Below are positions 15,631 through 24,831 of a stretch of DNA of 64,000 nucleotides, in pieces (positions within the stretch are counted from its first letter, which is position 1; each line of letters starts with the position of its first letter). The stretch is from Pseudomonas sp. W4I3 (GTDB taxonomy: Bacteria > Pseudomonadota > Gammaproteobacteria > Pseudomonadales > Pseudomonadaceae). The notes below the pieces were generated by a model. It did not search any database and was not told the origin of the DNA. It saw only the letters and a program-made list of their open reading frames with translations. The stretch lies in assembly GCF_030816195.1 (NCBI RefSeq), contig NZ_JAUSXS010000001.1:5045501-5109500 (forward strand), in the 5' to 3' direction. The translations under genes and the position numbers were made by a program.

Positions 15631-17115
15631 TCAGATCATGAACAGGTCCATGAACCGGTTGACTGGCGTCGCTTCCAGCCGTGCCTGATCCTTGCACAGC
15701 GCGAAAATCTCGGCGCAGCGCTGTGCGGGGAAGCGTGTCGCCAGGTGCGCCTTGAACTTGTCTTCTAGCAGGGGAATCCCGTCCGCCCGGCGACGACGAT
15801 GACCAATCGGGTACTCCACCGCGACCTGCTCGGTGCAGGTGCCGTCAGTGAAGAACACCTGCACCGCATTGGCGATGGAGCGCTTGTCGGCCTCCAGGTA
15901 TTCACGGCTGTACCGCGGGTCTTCAACGATGACCATTTTTTCGCGCAGCTCATCGATGATCGGATGGGCCGCGTGGAATTCGTCTTCATAGTGCTCAGCC
16001 ACCAAGTCGCCGAACGCCAACGGCACGGCGGTCATGTATTGCAGGCAATGGTCACGGTCGGCGGCGTTGGCCAATGGGCCGACCTTGGAAATGATGCGAA
16101 TCGCCGACTCGTGGGTGGTGATCACGATGCGCTCGATGGCATGCAGGCGTTGCTTGACCAGCGGGTGCAAGGTGACCGCCGCTTCACAGGCAGTCTGCGC
16201 GTGGAATTCGGCGGGGAAGCTGATCTTGAACAGCACGTTTTCCATCACGTAGGTGCCGTAGGGCTGGGACAGGCTGAACCTGCGTTGCTCTTCTGACTTG
16301 AGCGCCAGGTCCTTGTTGGTGTGGCTGAACAACACGTCGTAGAAGCCCCACTGTGGCGCGCTCAGCACGCCGGGGATGCCCATCTCGCCGCGCAATGCAA
16401 TATCCGCCAGGCGCACCCCGCGACTCGATGCATCGCCCGCCGCCCAGGATTTACGCGAACCGGCGTTCGGCGCGTGGCGGTAAGTGCGCAATGCCTGCCC
16501 GTCGACAAACGCATGGGATAACGCCGCGAGCAGTTGCTCACGGTTGGCGCCCATCAGCTTGGCGGTGACCGCCGTGGAGGCGACTTTCACCAGCAGCACA
16601 TGGTCGAGGCCGACGCGGTTGAAGGCGTTTTCCAGGGCAATCACGCCCTGGATCTCGTGGGCCATGATCATGGCTTCCAGCACCGCACGTACCGTCAGCG
16701 GTGCGTCGCCATTGGCCACGCGCTTTTGCGACAGGTGATCGGCCACCGCGAGGATGCCACCCAGGTTGTCCGAGGGATGGCCCCACTCAGCCGCGAGCCA
16801 GGTGTCGTTGTAGTCGAGCCAACGCACGATGCAGCCGATGTCCCAGGCGGACTTGACCGGGTCCAGCCGCAACGCAGTGCCCGGCACCCTCGCCCCGAAC
16901 GGCACCACGGTGCCTTCGACGAGCGGCCCCAGGTGCTTGGTGCACTCGGGAAAGCGCAAAGCCAGCAGACCGCACCCAAGCGTGTCCATCAGGCAATTGC
17001 GGGCGGTATCCAGGGCGGCCTCGGATTCGATCCGGTAGGTGAGGACGTAATCGGCAATGTCCTGCAGGACCTGATCGTAGTCGGGGCGGTTGTTCTGGTC
17101 GACGTTGGCGCTCAT
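15631..17115 (-). CDS. prpD: 2-methylcitrate dehydratase PrpD
   Basis: MmgE/PrpD-family enzyme of propionate breakdown that dehydrates 2-methylcitrate; cytosolic, 494 aa. Family signatures include WLDYNDTWLAAEWGHPSDNLGGILA near residue 100 (shown here in parts: LDYNDTW and GHPSDNLG) and SRKSWAAGDASSRGVRLA. It is the last gene of the prpB-prpC-acnD-prpF-prpD cluster. Pseudomonas also uses AcnD plus PrpF for this step, so PrpD may be partly redundant. The start at 17115 gives the expected N-terminus. Confidence 0.95.
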   Translation of the reverse strand: MSANVDQNNRPDYDQVLQDIADYVLTYRIESEAALDTARNCLMDTLGCGLLALRFPECTKHLGPLVEGTVVPFGARVPGTALRLDPVKSAWDIGCIVRWLDYNDTWLAAEWGHPSDNLGGILAVADHLSQKRVANGDAPLTVRAVLEAMIMAHEIQGVIALENAFNRVGLDHVLLVKVASTAVTAKLMGANREQLLAALSHAFVDGQALRTYRHAPNAGSRKSWAAGDASSRGVRLADIALRGEMGIPGVLSAPQWGFYDVLFSHTNKDLALKSEEQRRFSLSQPYGTYVMENVLFKISFPAEFHAQTACEAAVTLHPLVKQRLHAIERIVITTHESAIRIISKVGPLANAADRDHCLQYMTAVPLAFGDLVAEHYEDEFHAAHPIIDELREKMVIVEDPRYSREYLEADKRSIANAVQVFFTDGTCTEQVAVEYPIGHRRRRADGIPLLEDKFKAHLATRFPAQRCAEIFALCKDQARLEATPVNRFMDLFMI

Positions 17116-17205
17116 GGCAGTTCTCCACAGATAGGTTGGGGTCAGTCCTCGGGCTTACGGTTATTGAAGGCAGATCTTGGATGCCTGCCTTGAAAGGGAT
17201 CCCTT

Positions 17206-17230
17206 GTGAGAGGGGGCAAGCCCCCTCCCA
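17206..17230 (+). repeat. Solitary REP sequence between prpF and prpD
   Basis: One unpaired REP with a perfect stem GAGGGGGC-aa-GCCCCCTC (17210-17227). It lies inside the prp operon, where it could attenuate transcription of prpD or protect the upstream mRNA from 3' exonucleases. Confidence 0.7.
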
Positions 17231-17249
17231 GATTAGATTGGGGTTGGCT

Positions 17250-18440
17250 TTAGAAGGCGTCGCCGGGAACGCGTACGTAGCCTTCCATCAACACCCGCGC
17301 ACTGCGGCTCATGATGGCTTTTTTCACCACCCACTCACCGTTCACTTGAGTCGCTTCGGCGCCGACGCGCAAGGTGCCCGACGGGTGCCCGAAGCGCACG
17401 GCACTGCGCTCCACACCGCCTGCCGCCAGGTTGACCAGCGTTCCGGAAATCGCCGCCGCCGTGCCAATCGCCACCGCCGCCGTGCCCATCATTGCGTGGT
17501 GCAGTTTGCCCATGGACAACGCCCGCACCAGCAAATCCACATCGCCGGCCTTGATCGCCTTGCCGCTGGACGCCACGTAGTCCGCAGGCTTGGCCACAAA
17601 CGCCAGCTTCGGCGTGTGCTGGCGCTGGGCTGCTTCGTCCAGGTGCTTGATCAGGCCCATGCGCAACGCGCCATAGGCACGCACGGTCTCGAACATCGCC
17701 AGGGCCTTTGGGTCGCTGTTGATCGCGCCCTGCAGTTCGGTGCCGGTGTAGCCCAGGTCCTGGGCATTGATGAAAATCGTCGGAATACCGGCATTGATCA
17801 GGGTGGCCTGAAAGGTGCCGACACCCGGCACGTCCAGCTCGTCGATCAGGTTGCCAGTGGGAAACATCGAACCCCCACCGCCCTCTTCTTCCGCCGCCGG
17901 GTCGATGAATTCAAGCTGCACTTCGGCGGCGGGAAAGGTCACGCCATCCAGTTCGAAATCACCGGTTTCCTGCACCGCCCCGTCAGTGATGGGCACATGG
18001 GCGATGATGGTCTTGCCGATATTGGCTTGCCATATGCGCACCACGGCCACGCCGTTGTGAGGCACGCGGCCTGGGTCGACCAGGCCGGCGCTGATGGCGA
18101 ACGAACCGACCGCCGCCGAGAGGTTGCCGCAGTTGCCGCTCCAGTCGACAAAGGGTTGGTCGATGGAGACTTGCCCAAACAGATAGTCCACGTCGTGGTC
18201 GGCGCGCGTGCTCTTGGCCAGGATCACGGTTTTGCTGGTGCTGGAGGTGGCACCGCCCATGCCGTCGATTTGCTTGTCATACGGGTCGGGGCTGCCGATC
18301 ACCCGCAGCAGCAGGGCATCGCGGGCGGCGCCCGGCACCTGCGCCGACAGCGGCAGGTCCTGGAGGCTGAAGAAAACACCCTTGCTGGTACCGCCACGCA
18401 TATAGGTGGCGGGGATCTTGATTTGCGCTACGTGTGCCAT
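17250..18440 (-). CDS. prpF: 2-methylaconitate cis-trans isomerase PrpF
   Basis: PrpF/AcnD-associated isomerase of the diaminopimelate-epimerase-like fold, 396 aa. It converts the trans-2-methylaconitate made by AcnD to the cis isomer. Conserved stretches are PATYMRGGTSKGVFF near the N-terminus, DGMGGATSSTSKT, and GNCGNLSAAVGSFA, in which the cysteine is the active-site-like residue. It starts nine bases after the acnD stop, so the two are translated as a unit. Confidence 0.95.
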   Translation of the reverse strand: MAHVAQIKIPATYMRGGTSKGVFFSLQDLPLSAQVPGAARDALLLRVIGSPDPYDKQIDGMGGATSSTSKTVILAKSTRADHDVDYLFGQVSIDQPFVDWSGNCGNLSAAVGSFAISAGLVDPGRVPHNGVAVVRIWQANIGKTIIAHVPITDGAVQETGDFELDGVTFPAAEVQLEFIDPAAEEEGGGGSMFPTGNLIDELDVPGVGTFQATLINAGIPTIFINAQDLGYTGTELQGAINSDPKALAMFETVRAYGALRMGLIKHLDEAAQRQHTPKLAFVAKPADYVASSGKAIKAGDVDLLVRALSMGKLHHAMMGTAAVAIGTAAAISGTLVNLAAGGVERSAVRFGHPSGTLRVGAEATQVNGEWVVKKAIMSRSARVLMEGYVRVPGDAF

Positions 18441-18449
18441 GGTTGTCCC

Positions 18450-21044
18450 TCAGGCGGTTGCCGCCGATTCCAGGAAGTCTTGGGCAAAGCGCTGCAACAC
18501 GCCGCCCGCCTCGTAGATCGACACTTCTTCAGCGGTGTCCAGGCGGCAGGTCACTGGCACTTCGACACGCTCGCCATTCTTGCGGTTGATCACCAGGGTC
18601 AATTGCGCGCGCGGCGTGCGTTCGCCGACCACGTCGTAGGTTTCGCTGCCGTCGATCTTGAGCGTATGGCGGTCAGTGCCGGGCAAGAACTCCAGCGGCA
18701 GCACGCCCATGCCGACCAAATTGGTGCGGTGGATACGCTCGAAGCCTTCGGCGGCAATCGCTTCCACCCCGGCCAGGCGTACGCCCTTGGCCGCCCAGTC
18801 GCGGGACGAGCCTTGGCCGTAGTCGGCGCCGGCGATGATGATCAGCGGCTGCTTGCGTTCCATATAGGTTTCGATGGCTTCCCACATCCGCATGACCTTG
18901 CCTTCCGGCTCGATACGCGCCAGGGAGCCCTGCTTGACCTTGCCGTTTTCCTGGACCATTTCATTGAACAGTTTCGGGTTGGCGAAGGTGGCGCGCTGCG
19001 CGGTCAGATGGTCGCCCCGGTGAGTTGCGTAGGAGTTGAAGTCGACTTCCGGCAGGCCCATTTTCGCCAGGTACTCGCCGGCGGCGCTATCGAGCATGAT
19101 CGCGTTGGACGGCGACAGGTGGTCGGTGGTGATGTTGTCCGGCAGCACCGCGAGCGGGCGCATGCCCTTGAGCGGACGTGCACCGGCCAATGCGCCTTCC
19201 CAATACGGCGGGCGGCGAATATAGGTGCTTTGCGGGCGCCAGTCGTACAGCGGGGTGACTTTGGGGCCGGTGTCTTCGTGAATCGCGAACATCGGAATAT
19301 AGACAGCGCGGAACTGCTCAGGCTTGACCGAGGCCTTGACCACTGCGTCGATCTCTTCGTCGCTCGGCCAGATGTCCTGCAGGCGAATTTCCTTGCCGTC
19401 GGCGTCGAGCCCGAGCACGTCTTTCTCGATATCGAAACGAATGGTGCCCGCGATCGCATAGGCCACGACCAGCGGCGGCGAGGCGAGGAAGGCCTGCTTG
19501 GCATACGGATGGATACGCCCGTCAAAGTTGCGGTTGCCCGACAGCACGGCGGTCGCGTATAGGTCGCGGTCGATGATTTCCTGCTGGATCACCGGGTCGA
19601 GCGCGCCGGACATGCCGTTGCAGGTGGTGCAGGCGAAAGCCACCACGCCGAAACCGAGTTGTTCCAGCTCATGCCCCAGGCCCGCTTCTTCAAGGTACAT
19701 GGCCACGGTTTTCGAACCCGGCGCCAGGGACGACTTGACCCACGGCTTGCGCGTCAGCCCCAGCCTGTTGGCGTTACGCGCCAGCAGGCCTGCGGCGATC
19801 ACGTTGCGTGGGTTGCTGGTGTTGGTGCAACTGGTGATGGCCGCGATGATCACCGCGCCGTCGGGCATTTGCCCCGGTACGTCATCCCACTGGCCGCTGA
19901 TGCCTTTGGCTGCCAGGTCACGGGTGGCGACACGGGCGTGCGGGTTGCTCGGGCCCGCCATGTTGCGCACCACGCTGGACAGGTCGAACCTGAGGCCGCG
20001 CTCGTACTGCGCACCCTTAAGGTCATCCGCCCACAGACCGGTGTGGCGTGCGTATTGCTCCACCAGCGCAACCTGCTCTTCTTCGCGACCGGTGAGTTTC
20101 AGGTAGGCAATTGTCTGTTGGTCGATGTAGAACATCGCTGCGGTGGCGCCGTATTCCGGGGCCATGTTCGAGATGGTGGCACGGTCGCCCAGGGTCAGTG
20201 CCGAAGCACCTTCACCGAAGAACTCCAGCCACGCGCCGACGACTTTCTGTTGGCGCAGGAACTCGGTCAGCGCCAGCACCATATCGGTGGCGGTGATGCC
20301 CGGCTGCAGCTTGCCGGTCAGCTCCACGCCGACGCTTTCCGGCAGGCGCATCCACGAGGCACGGCCGAGCATCACGCTTTCGGCTTCAAGGCCACCGACG
20401 CCGATGGCGATCACCCCCAGGGCATCCACATGCGGGGTGTGGCTGTCGGTGCCGACGCAGGTATCCGGGAAGGCCACACCGTCGCGCACCTGGATCACCG
20501 GCGACATTTTCTCAAGGTTGATCTGGTGCATGATGCCGTTGCCGGGCGGGATCACGTCGACGTTCTTGAAAGCTTTTTTGGTCCATTCGATAAAGTGGAA
20601 GCGATCTTCGTTGCGGCGGTCTTCAATGGCGCGGTTCTTCTCGAACGCATCCGGGTCGAAACCACCGGCTTCGACGGCCAGGGAGTGGTCGACGATCAAC
20701 TGGGTCGGCACCACCGGGTTGACCTGCGCCGGGTCACCGCCTTGCAGGGCGATGGCATCGCGCAGACCGGCGAGGTCCACCAGGGCGGTCTGGCCGAGAA
20801 TGTCATGGCATACCACGCGGGCCGGGAACCAGGGGAAATCGAGGTCACGCTTGCGTTCGATCAGCTGGCTCAGGGACGCGTTGAGAGTGGCCGGGTCGCA
20901 GCGACGCACCAGGTTCTCCGCGAGTACGCGGGAGGTATACGGCAAGGTGGCGTAGGCACCGGGGGTGATTGCCTCGACAGCCGCGCGGGCGTCGAAGTAA
21001 TCCAGGCGGCTGCCGGGCAGCGGTTTGCGAAATTCAGTGTTCAT
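18450..21044 (-). CDS. acnD: Fe/S-dependent 2-methylisocitrate dehydratase AcnD
   Basis: Aconitase-superfamily enzyme, 864 aa, that dehydrates 2-methylcitrate in Pseudomonas and Shewanella-type prp operons. The [4Fe-4S] ligands are seen in ITSCTNTSNP and ACTTCNGMSG, and the C-terminal swivel domain carries GADYGQGSSRDWAAKG. It is followed closely by prpF, its obligatory partner. The start ATG 21044 is preceded by the REPIN-containing gap to prpC. Confidence 0.96.
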   Translation of the reverse strand: MNTEFRKPLPGSRLDYFDARAAVEAITPGAYATLPYTSRVLAENLVRRCDPATLNASLSQLIERKRDLDFPWFPARVVCHDILGQTALVDLAGLRDAIALQGGDPAQVNPVVPTQLIVDHSLAVEAGGFDPDAFEKNRAIEDRRNEDRFHFIEWTKKAFKNVDVIPPGNGIMHQINLEKMSPVIQVRDGVAFPDTCVGTDSHTPHVDALGVIAIGVGGLEAESVMLGRASWMRLPESVGVELTGKLQPGITATDMVLALTEFLRQQKVVGAWLEFFGEGASALTLGDRATISNMAPEYGATAAMFYIDQQTIAYLKLTGREEEQVALVEQYARHTGLWADDLKGAQYERGLRFDLSSVVRNMAGPSNPHARVATRDLAAKGISGQWDDVPGQMPDGAVIIAAITSCTNTSNPRNVIAAGLLARNANRLGLTRKPWVKSSLAPGSKTVAMYLEEAGLGHELEQLGFGVVAFACTTCNGMSGALDPVIQQEIIDRDLYATAVLSGNRNFDGRIHPYAKQAFLASPPLVVAYAIAGTIRFDIEKDVLGLDADGKEIRLQDIWPSDEEIDAVVKASVKPEQFRAVYIPMFAIHEDTGPKVTPLYDWRPQSTYIRRPPYWEGALAGARPLKGMRPLAVLPDNITTDHLSPSNAIMLDSAAGEYLAKMGLPEVDFNSYATHRGDHLTAQRATFANPKLFNEMVQENGKVKQGSLARIEPEGKVMRMWEAIETYMERKQPLIIIAGADYGQGSSRDWAAKGVRLAGVEAIAAEGFERIHRTNLVGMGVLPLEFLPGTDRHTLKIDGSETYDVVGERTPRAQLTLVINRKNGERVEVPVTCRLDTAEEVSIYEAGGVLQRFAQDFLESAATA

Positions 21045-21116
21045 CGTCAGGACTCGGTCACGGTGGTTACAAAAGGAAGGCCTGCGCCGGTCGGAAAATT
21101 GAAATGCAATCCAAAA

Positions 21117-21206
21117 TGTGGGAGGGGGCTTGCCCCCGATGGCGGTGTATCAGTCGACACATGTGTTGCATGACACACTGCCATCGGGGGCAAGCCCCCT
21201 CCCACA
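21117..21206 (+). repeat. REPIN inside the prp operon (prpC/acnD gap)
   Basis: Inverted pair of GTGGGAGGGGGCTTGC-type REPs (21117 on, and complement to 21206) in the 200-bp gap between prpC and acnD. Being intra-operonic, it probably sits on the mRNA and may set the ratio of upstream to downstream products. Confidence 0.88.
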
Positions 21207-21247
21207 CTTTGATCGCATTCCAATCCCGGGTCCGTGGGCCCTCTCAT

Positions 21248-22375
21248 TCAGCGACGTTCGATTGGCACGAACTTGCGCTGCTCTACGCCGACGTACTCGG
21301 CACTTGGACGGATGATGCGGTTGTTGGCGCGCTGCTCGAACACGTGCGCGGCCCAGCCGGTGAGCCGCGAACAGACGAAGATCGGCGTGAACAGCTTGGT
21401 CGGGATGCCCATGAAGTGGTACGCCGAGGCATGGTAGAAGTCGGCGTTGGGGAACAGCTTCTTCTGCTCCCACATGGTCTTGTCGATGGCTTCGGAAACC
21501 GCGAACAACACGGTGTCGCCCACTTCGTCGGCGAGTTGTTTCGACCAGCCCTTGATCACTTCATTACGAGGATCGCTGTCTTTGTAGATCGCGTGACCGA
21601 AGCCCATGATCTTGTCCTTGCGCGCCAGCATGCCGAGGGTGCCTTCGACGGCTTCTTCGGCCGAACCGAAACGTTCGATCATCTCCATCGCCGCCTCATT
21701 CGCGCCACCGTGCAGCGGCCCGCGCAGGGAACCGATGGCTGCGGTGACGCAGGAATACAGGTCGGACAGGGTCGAAGCGCAAACCCGTGCGGTAAAGGTC
21801 GAGGCGTTGAATTCGTGCTCGGCGTAGAGAATCAGCGACACGTTCATCACTTTGACGTGCAGCTCGCTCGGCTTCTTGCCGTGCAGCAGGTGCAGAAAGT
21901 GTCCGCCGATGCTGGGCTCGTCGGTGACGCAGTCGATGCGTTTGCCCTCGTGGCTGAAGCGGTACCAGTAGCACATGATCGCCGGGAAGGCGGCAAGCAG
22001 GCGGTCGGTGACGTCACGCTGCACGCTGAAGTTTTTTTCCGGCTCGATATTGCCCAGGAACGAGCAACCGGTGCGCATCACGTCCATCGGGTGGGCGTCG
22101 GCGGGGATGCGCTCGAGCACTTCTTTCAAGGCTTGCGGCAAGTCGCGCAGCTTGCTCAGCCTGGCGCTATAGGCAGCCAGTTCGGCCTGGGTCGGCAGTT
22201 CGCCGTACAGCAGCAGGTAAGCGACTTCTTCAAAGTGCGCATCGGCGGCCAGTTCACGTACGTCGTAGCCACGATAGGTCAAGCCGGCACCGGCCTGGCC
22301 CACGGTCGACAGTGCGGTCTGCCCGGCTACCTGGCCACGCAGGCCGGCACCACTCAATACTTTTGCTTCAGCCAT
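21248..22375 (-). CDS. prpC: 2-methylcitrate synthase
   Basis: Citrate-synthase-family enzyme condensing propionyl-CoA with oxaloacetate; 375 aa. Catalytic-type segments are SLRGPLHGGANEAAM (histidine), GFGHAIYKDSDPR (histidine) and the acidic residue in FYHASAYHFMGIP. The short N-terminal region without a regulatory domain separates it from GltA-type citrate synthase, and its position between prpB and acnD supports the assignment. Confidence 0.95.
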   Translation of the reverse strand: MAEAKVLSGAGLRGQVAGQTALSTVGQAGAGLTYRGYDVRELAADAHFEEVAYLLLYGELPTQAELAAYSARLSKLRDLPQALKEVLERIPADAHPMDVMRTGCSFLGNIEPEKNFSVQRDVTDRLLAAFPAIMCYWYRFSHEGKRIDCVTDEPSIGGHFLHLLHGKKPSELHVKVMNVSLILYAEHEFNASTFTARVCASTLSDLYSCVTAAIGSLRGPLHGGANEAAMEMIERFGSAEEAVEGTLGMLARKDKIMGFGHAIYKDSDPRNEVIKGWSKQLADEVGDTVLFAVSEAIDKTMWEQKKLFPNADFYHASAYHFMGIPTKLFTPIFVCSRLTGWAAHVFEQRANNRIIRPSAEYVGVEQRKFVPIERR

Positions 22376-22417
22376 GGTTCTTCTCCAATTTTGTAGTTAT
22401 TCAGGGAGGCGCGCTTG

Positions 22418-23311
22418 TCACTTCTTCGCGGCAAACAGCGCGTCGAGCTTCTGCTCGAAGGTGTGGTAGTCGATGCGATCGTAAAGCTCCATGCGGGTTT
22501 GCATGGTGTCGATCACGTTCTGTTGCGTACCGTCGCGACGGATCGCGGTGTAGACGTTCTCGGCGGCCTTGTTCATGGCGCGGAAGGCCGAGAGCGGGTA
22601 CAGCACGATGGAAACATCGGCAGATTTCAACTGTTCGGTGGTGTACAGCGGGGTCGCGCCGAATTCGGTGATATTGGCCAGGATCGGCGCCTTCACCCGC
22701 GAAGCGAACAGCTTGTACATCTCAAGTTCGGTAATGGCTTCCGGGAACACCATGTCGGCGCCGGCCTCGATGCACGCGGCGGCACGCTCCAGGGCGGACT
22801 CCAGACCTTCCACGGCCAGGGCGTCGGTGCGCGCCATGATCACGAAGCTGTCATCGGTGCGCGCATCGACGGCAGCCTTGATGCGGTCGACCATTTCCTG
22901 CTGGGACACGATCTCTTTGTTGGGACGGTGGCCGCAGCGCTTGGCGCCGACCTGGTCTTCGATGTGGATGGCCGCCGCGCCGAACTTGATCATCGACTTG
23001 ACGGTGCGCGCCACGTTGAACGCCGACGAGCCGAAACCGGTGTCCACGTCCACCAGCAGCGGCAGGTCGCACACGTCAGTGATGCGGCGTACATCGGTCA
23101 GCACATCATCCAGGCCGGTGATGCCCAGGTCCGGAACGCCCAGGGAACCCGCGGCCACGCCGCCACCGGACAGATAGATCGCCTTGAAGCCGGCGCGCTT
23201 GGCCAGCAAGGCGTGGTTGGCGTTGATGGCGCCGACGACCTGCAACGGCTGTTCACTGGCGACCGCGTCACGGAAACGCTGGCCTGGGGTGCTGTTGTTC
23301 GTGGAACTCAT
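22418..23311 (-). CDS. prpB: 2-methylisocitrate lyase
   Basis: Splits 2-methylisocitrate into pyruvate and succinate; isocitrate-lyase/PEP-mutase barrel of 297 aa. The active-site loop is KRCGHRPNKEIV (the family's K-[KR]-C-G-H motif), and Mg-binding acidic residues are in LLVDVDTGFG and HIEDQ. It is the first gene of the prp operon, 13 bp after the regulator's stop codon, so regulator and enzymes are likely co-transcribed. Confidence 0.96.
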   Translation of the reverse strand: MSSTNNSTPGQRFRDAVASEQPLQVVGAINANHALLAKRAGFKAIYLSGGGVAAGSLGVPDLGITGLDDVLTDVRRITDVCDLPLLVDVDTGFGSSAFNVARTVKSMIKFGAAAIHIEDQVGAKRCGHRPNKEIVSQQEMVDRIKAAVDARTDDSFVIMARTDALAVEGLESALERAAACIEAGADMVFPEAITELEMYKLFASRVKAPILANITEFGATPLYTTEQLKSADVSIVLYPLSAFRAMNKAAENVYTAIRRDGTQQNVIDTMQTRMELYDRIDYHTFEQKLDALFAAKK

Positions 23312-23324
23312 GACTCACCTCTAT

Positions 23325-24023
23325 TTATTGGGGAGCGCCGTCCGGGAAGTGACGGGCGATGTTGCGTTTGGACGCGCCGATATGGCGGCGCATCAACAGT
23401 TCGGCCAGTTCACCATCGCGATCGGCAATCGCGTCCAGAATGCGGTGATGCTCGGCAAAGGCCTGGCGTGGACGGTTGGGTGTGGCAGAGAACTGGATGC
23501 GGTACATGCGCACCAATTGGTACAGCTCGCCGCAGAGCATCTGGGTCAGGGTGCGGTTGCCGGCACCCTGGATAATCCGGTAATGGAAGTCGAAATCGCC
23601 CTCCTGCTGGTAATAGCCGACACCGGCCTGGAACGCGGCGTCCCGTTCGTGGGTGTGCAAGACCTGGCGCAGTTCTTCGATTTCCGCGTCGGTCATGCGC
23701 TCGGCGGCCAGCCGGCACGCCATGCCTTCCAATGACTCGCGAATCTCATACAGTTCGATCAGCTCGGCGTGGCTCAACGACACCACCCGCGCGCCGACGT
23801 GGGGCACTCGCACCAGCAGGCGCTGGCCTTCGAGGCGGTGAATCGCCTCGCGCAGCGGGCCACGGCTGATGCCATAGGTGCGTGCCAGCTCCGGCTCGGA
23901 GATCTTTGTACCGGGGGCGATCTCGCCCTTGACGATGGCGGCCTGGATTCGTCGGAAGACGTTTTCCGACATAGTTTGGGATTCGTCCGACAGCGCCGGC
24001 GGTGCTTCCGATTGTTCCAGCAT
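23325..24023 (-). CDS. GntR/FadR-type regulator of the 2-methylcitrate operon
   Basis: Transcription factor of 232 aa. The N-terminal winged helix contains ISEPELARTYGISRGPLREAIHRLEGQRLL, the conserved GntR recognition region (shown in parts: LARTYGISRGPLREAIHRL). The C-terminal FCD ligand domain has conserved metal/ligand histidines (FDFHYRIIQ, AFAEHHRIL, LLMRRHIG). It corresponds to the P. aeruginosa regulator that senses 2-methylisocitrate (PmiR), by location and domain type. ATG 24023 is chosen; a longer frame starting 14 codons earlier would run into the operator. Palindromic sites overlap the start and lie 75 bp upstream, suggesting autorepression. Confidence 0.88.
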   Translation of the reverse strand: MLEQSEAPPALSDESQTMSENVFRRIQAAIVKGEIAPGTKISEPELARTYGISRGPLREAIHRLEGQRLLVRVPHVGARVVSLSHAELIELYEIRESLEGMACRLAAERMTDAEIEELRQVLHTHERDAAFQAGVGYYQQEGDFDFHYRIIQGAGNRTLTQMLCGELYQLVRMYRIQFSATPNRPRQAFAEHHRILDAIADRDGELAELLMRRHIGASKRNIARHFPDGAPQ

Positions 24024-24108
24024 ATTGTCGACACCTTGGAAAGCAATACGGCAAAAACTAGCCAATCCCTACTGCTTAGTCAAAGAATAAATCAATATTG
24101 TCGACAAT
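24024..24108. promoter_or_regulatory. Candidate prp operator: repeated ATTGTCGAC palindromes
   Basis: ATTGTCGACAAT, a perfect 12-bp palindrome, is at 24097-24108, and ATTGTCGACA is at 24024-24033, directly against the regulator's start codon. Both are preceded by AT (ATATTGTCGACA). FadR/GntR proteins bind short palindromes of this kind; autoregulation by the adjacent regulator is the inference. Confidence 0.6.
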
Positions 24109-24289
24109 CGTCTAATAACCTCCACCGGGCTCTGGAAAGCATGGCCGCCTGCCAGCGCTGGCGCCAAAAAAGCATCATGTTAGAATGCCCGCCGCATTTG
24201 CCTGACATCGCCAGATGAAACGGCGCACGAGGGAGCTTGCGCAGTAATGCCAGTCGCCTTGAATTTCGCACTGCATCGCCTCAGGAATT

Positions 24290-24826
24290 ATGAGACTCAA
24301 GCCCTTCCCCCTACTGTTGTGCCTACTGTCACTCCCGAGCCTTGGCGTTGCCGCCGAGAAAACGGTGTATGGCCTGAATGAATACGCCAAGCTGGCGGGC
24401 ATCGACCTTGAAGTCGCGGCCAAACTCGACACGGGCGCCAAGACTGCCTCGCTGAGTGCGCGCGATATCAAACGCTTCAAGCGCAACGGCGAATCCTGGG
24501 TACGCTTTTACCTGGCCATCGATGCCGCCCACTCCCATCCTATCGAACGTCCCCTGGCCCGCGTCAGCAAGATCAAGCGCCGCGCCGGTGATTACGACCC
24601 CGAGGAGGACAAGCAGTACACCGCCCGTCCGGTGATTGCCCTGGATATCTGCATGGGCAACGCTTTACGCAGCATCGAGGTGAACTTGACTGACCGAAGC
24701 ACCTTCCAATACCCGCTGCTGATCGGCTCCGAAGCGCTGAAGCGTTTTGATGCGCTGATCGACCCCAGCCTTAAATATGCTGCAGGCAAACCTGCCTGCG
24801 CCGCCGACGCTCATACCGCCGAGTAA
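24290..24826 (+). CDS. Retropepsin-like ATP-dependent zinc protease family protein (RimB/DUF785 type)
   Basis: Secreted or periplasmic-facing protein, 178 aa, with a signal peptide (MRLKPFPLLLCLLSLPSLGVAA). The core carries the retropepsin-like active-site motif in AKLDTGAKTASLSARD (DTGA) and a hydrophobic strand near VNLTDRSTFQYPLLIGSEAL, as in proteins named RimK-associated 'ATP-dependent zinc proteases'. The name is historical; the fold is an aspartic-protease-like barrel. AGGAATT precedes the ATG. It begins a three-gene operon with the transglutaminase-like membrane protein (5 bp gap) and a RimK-type ligase. Confidence 0.8.
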   Translation: MRLKPFPLLLCLLSLPSLGVAAEKTVYGLNEYAKLAGIDLEVAAKLDTGAKTASLSARDIKRFKRNGESWVRFYLAIDAAHSHPIERPLARVSKIKRRAGDYDPEEDKQYTARPVIALDICMGNALRSIEVNLTDRSTFQYPLLIGSEALKRFDALIDPSLKYAAGKPACAADAHTAE

Positions 24827-24831
24827 ACCGA

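Noticed and set aside
17136..19562. 808-codon open frame opposite prpF and acnD
   Set aside because: Antisense shadow across two well-supported genes; no ribosome site or family resemblance.
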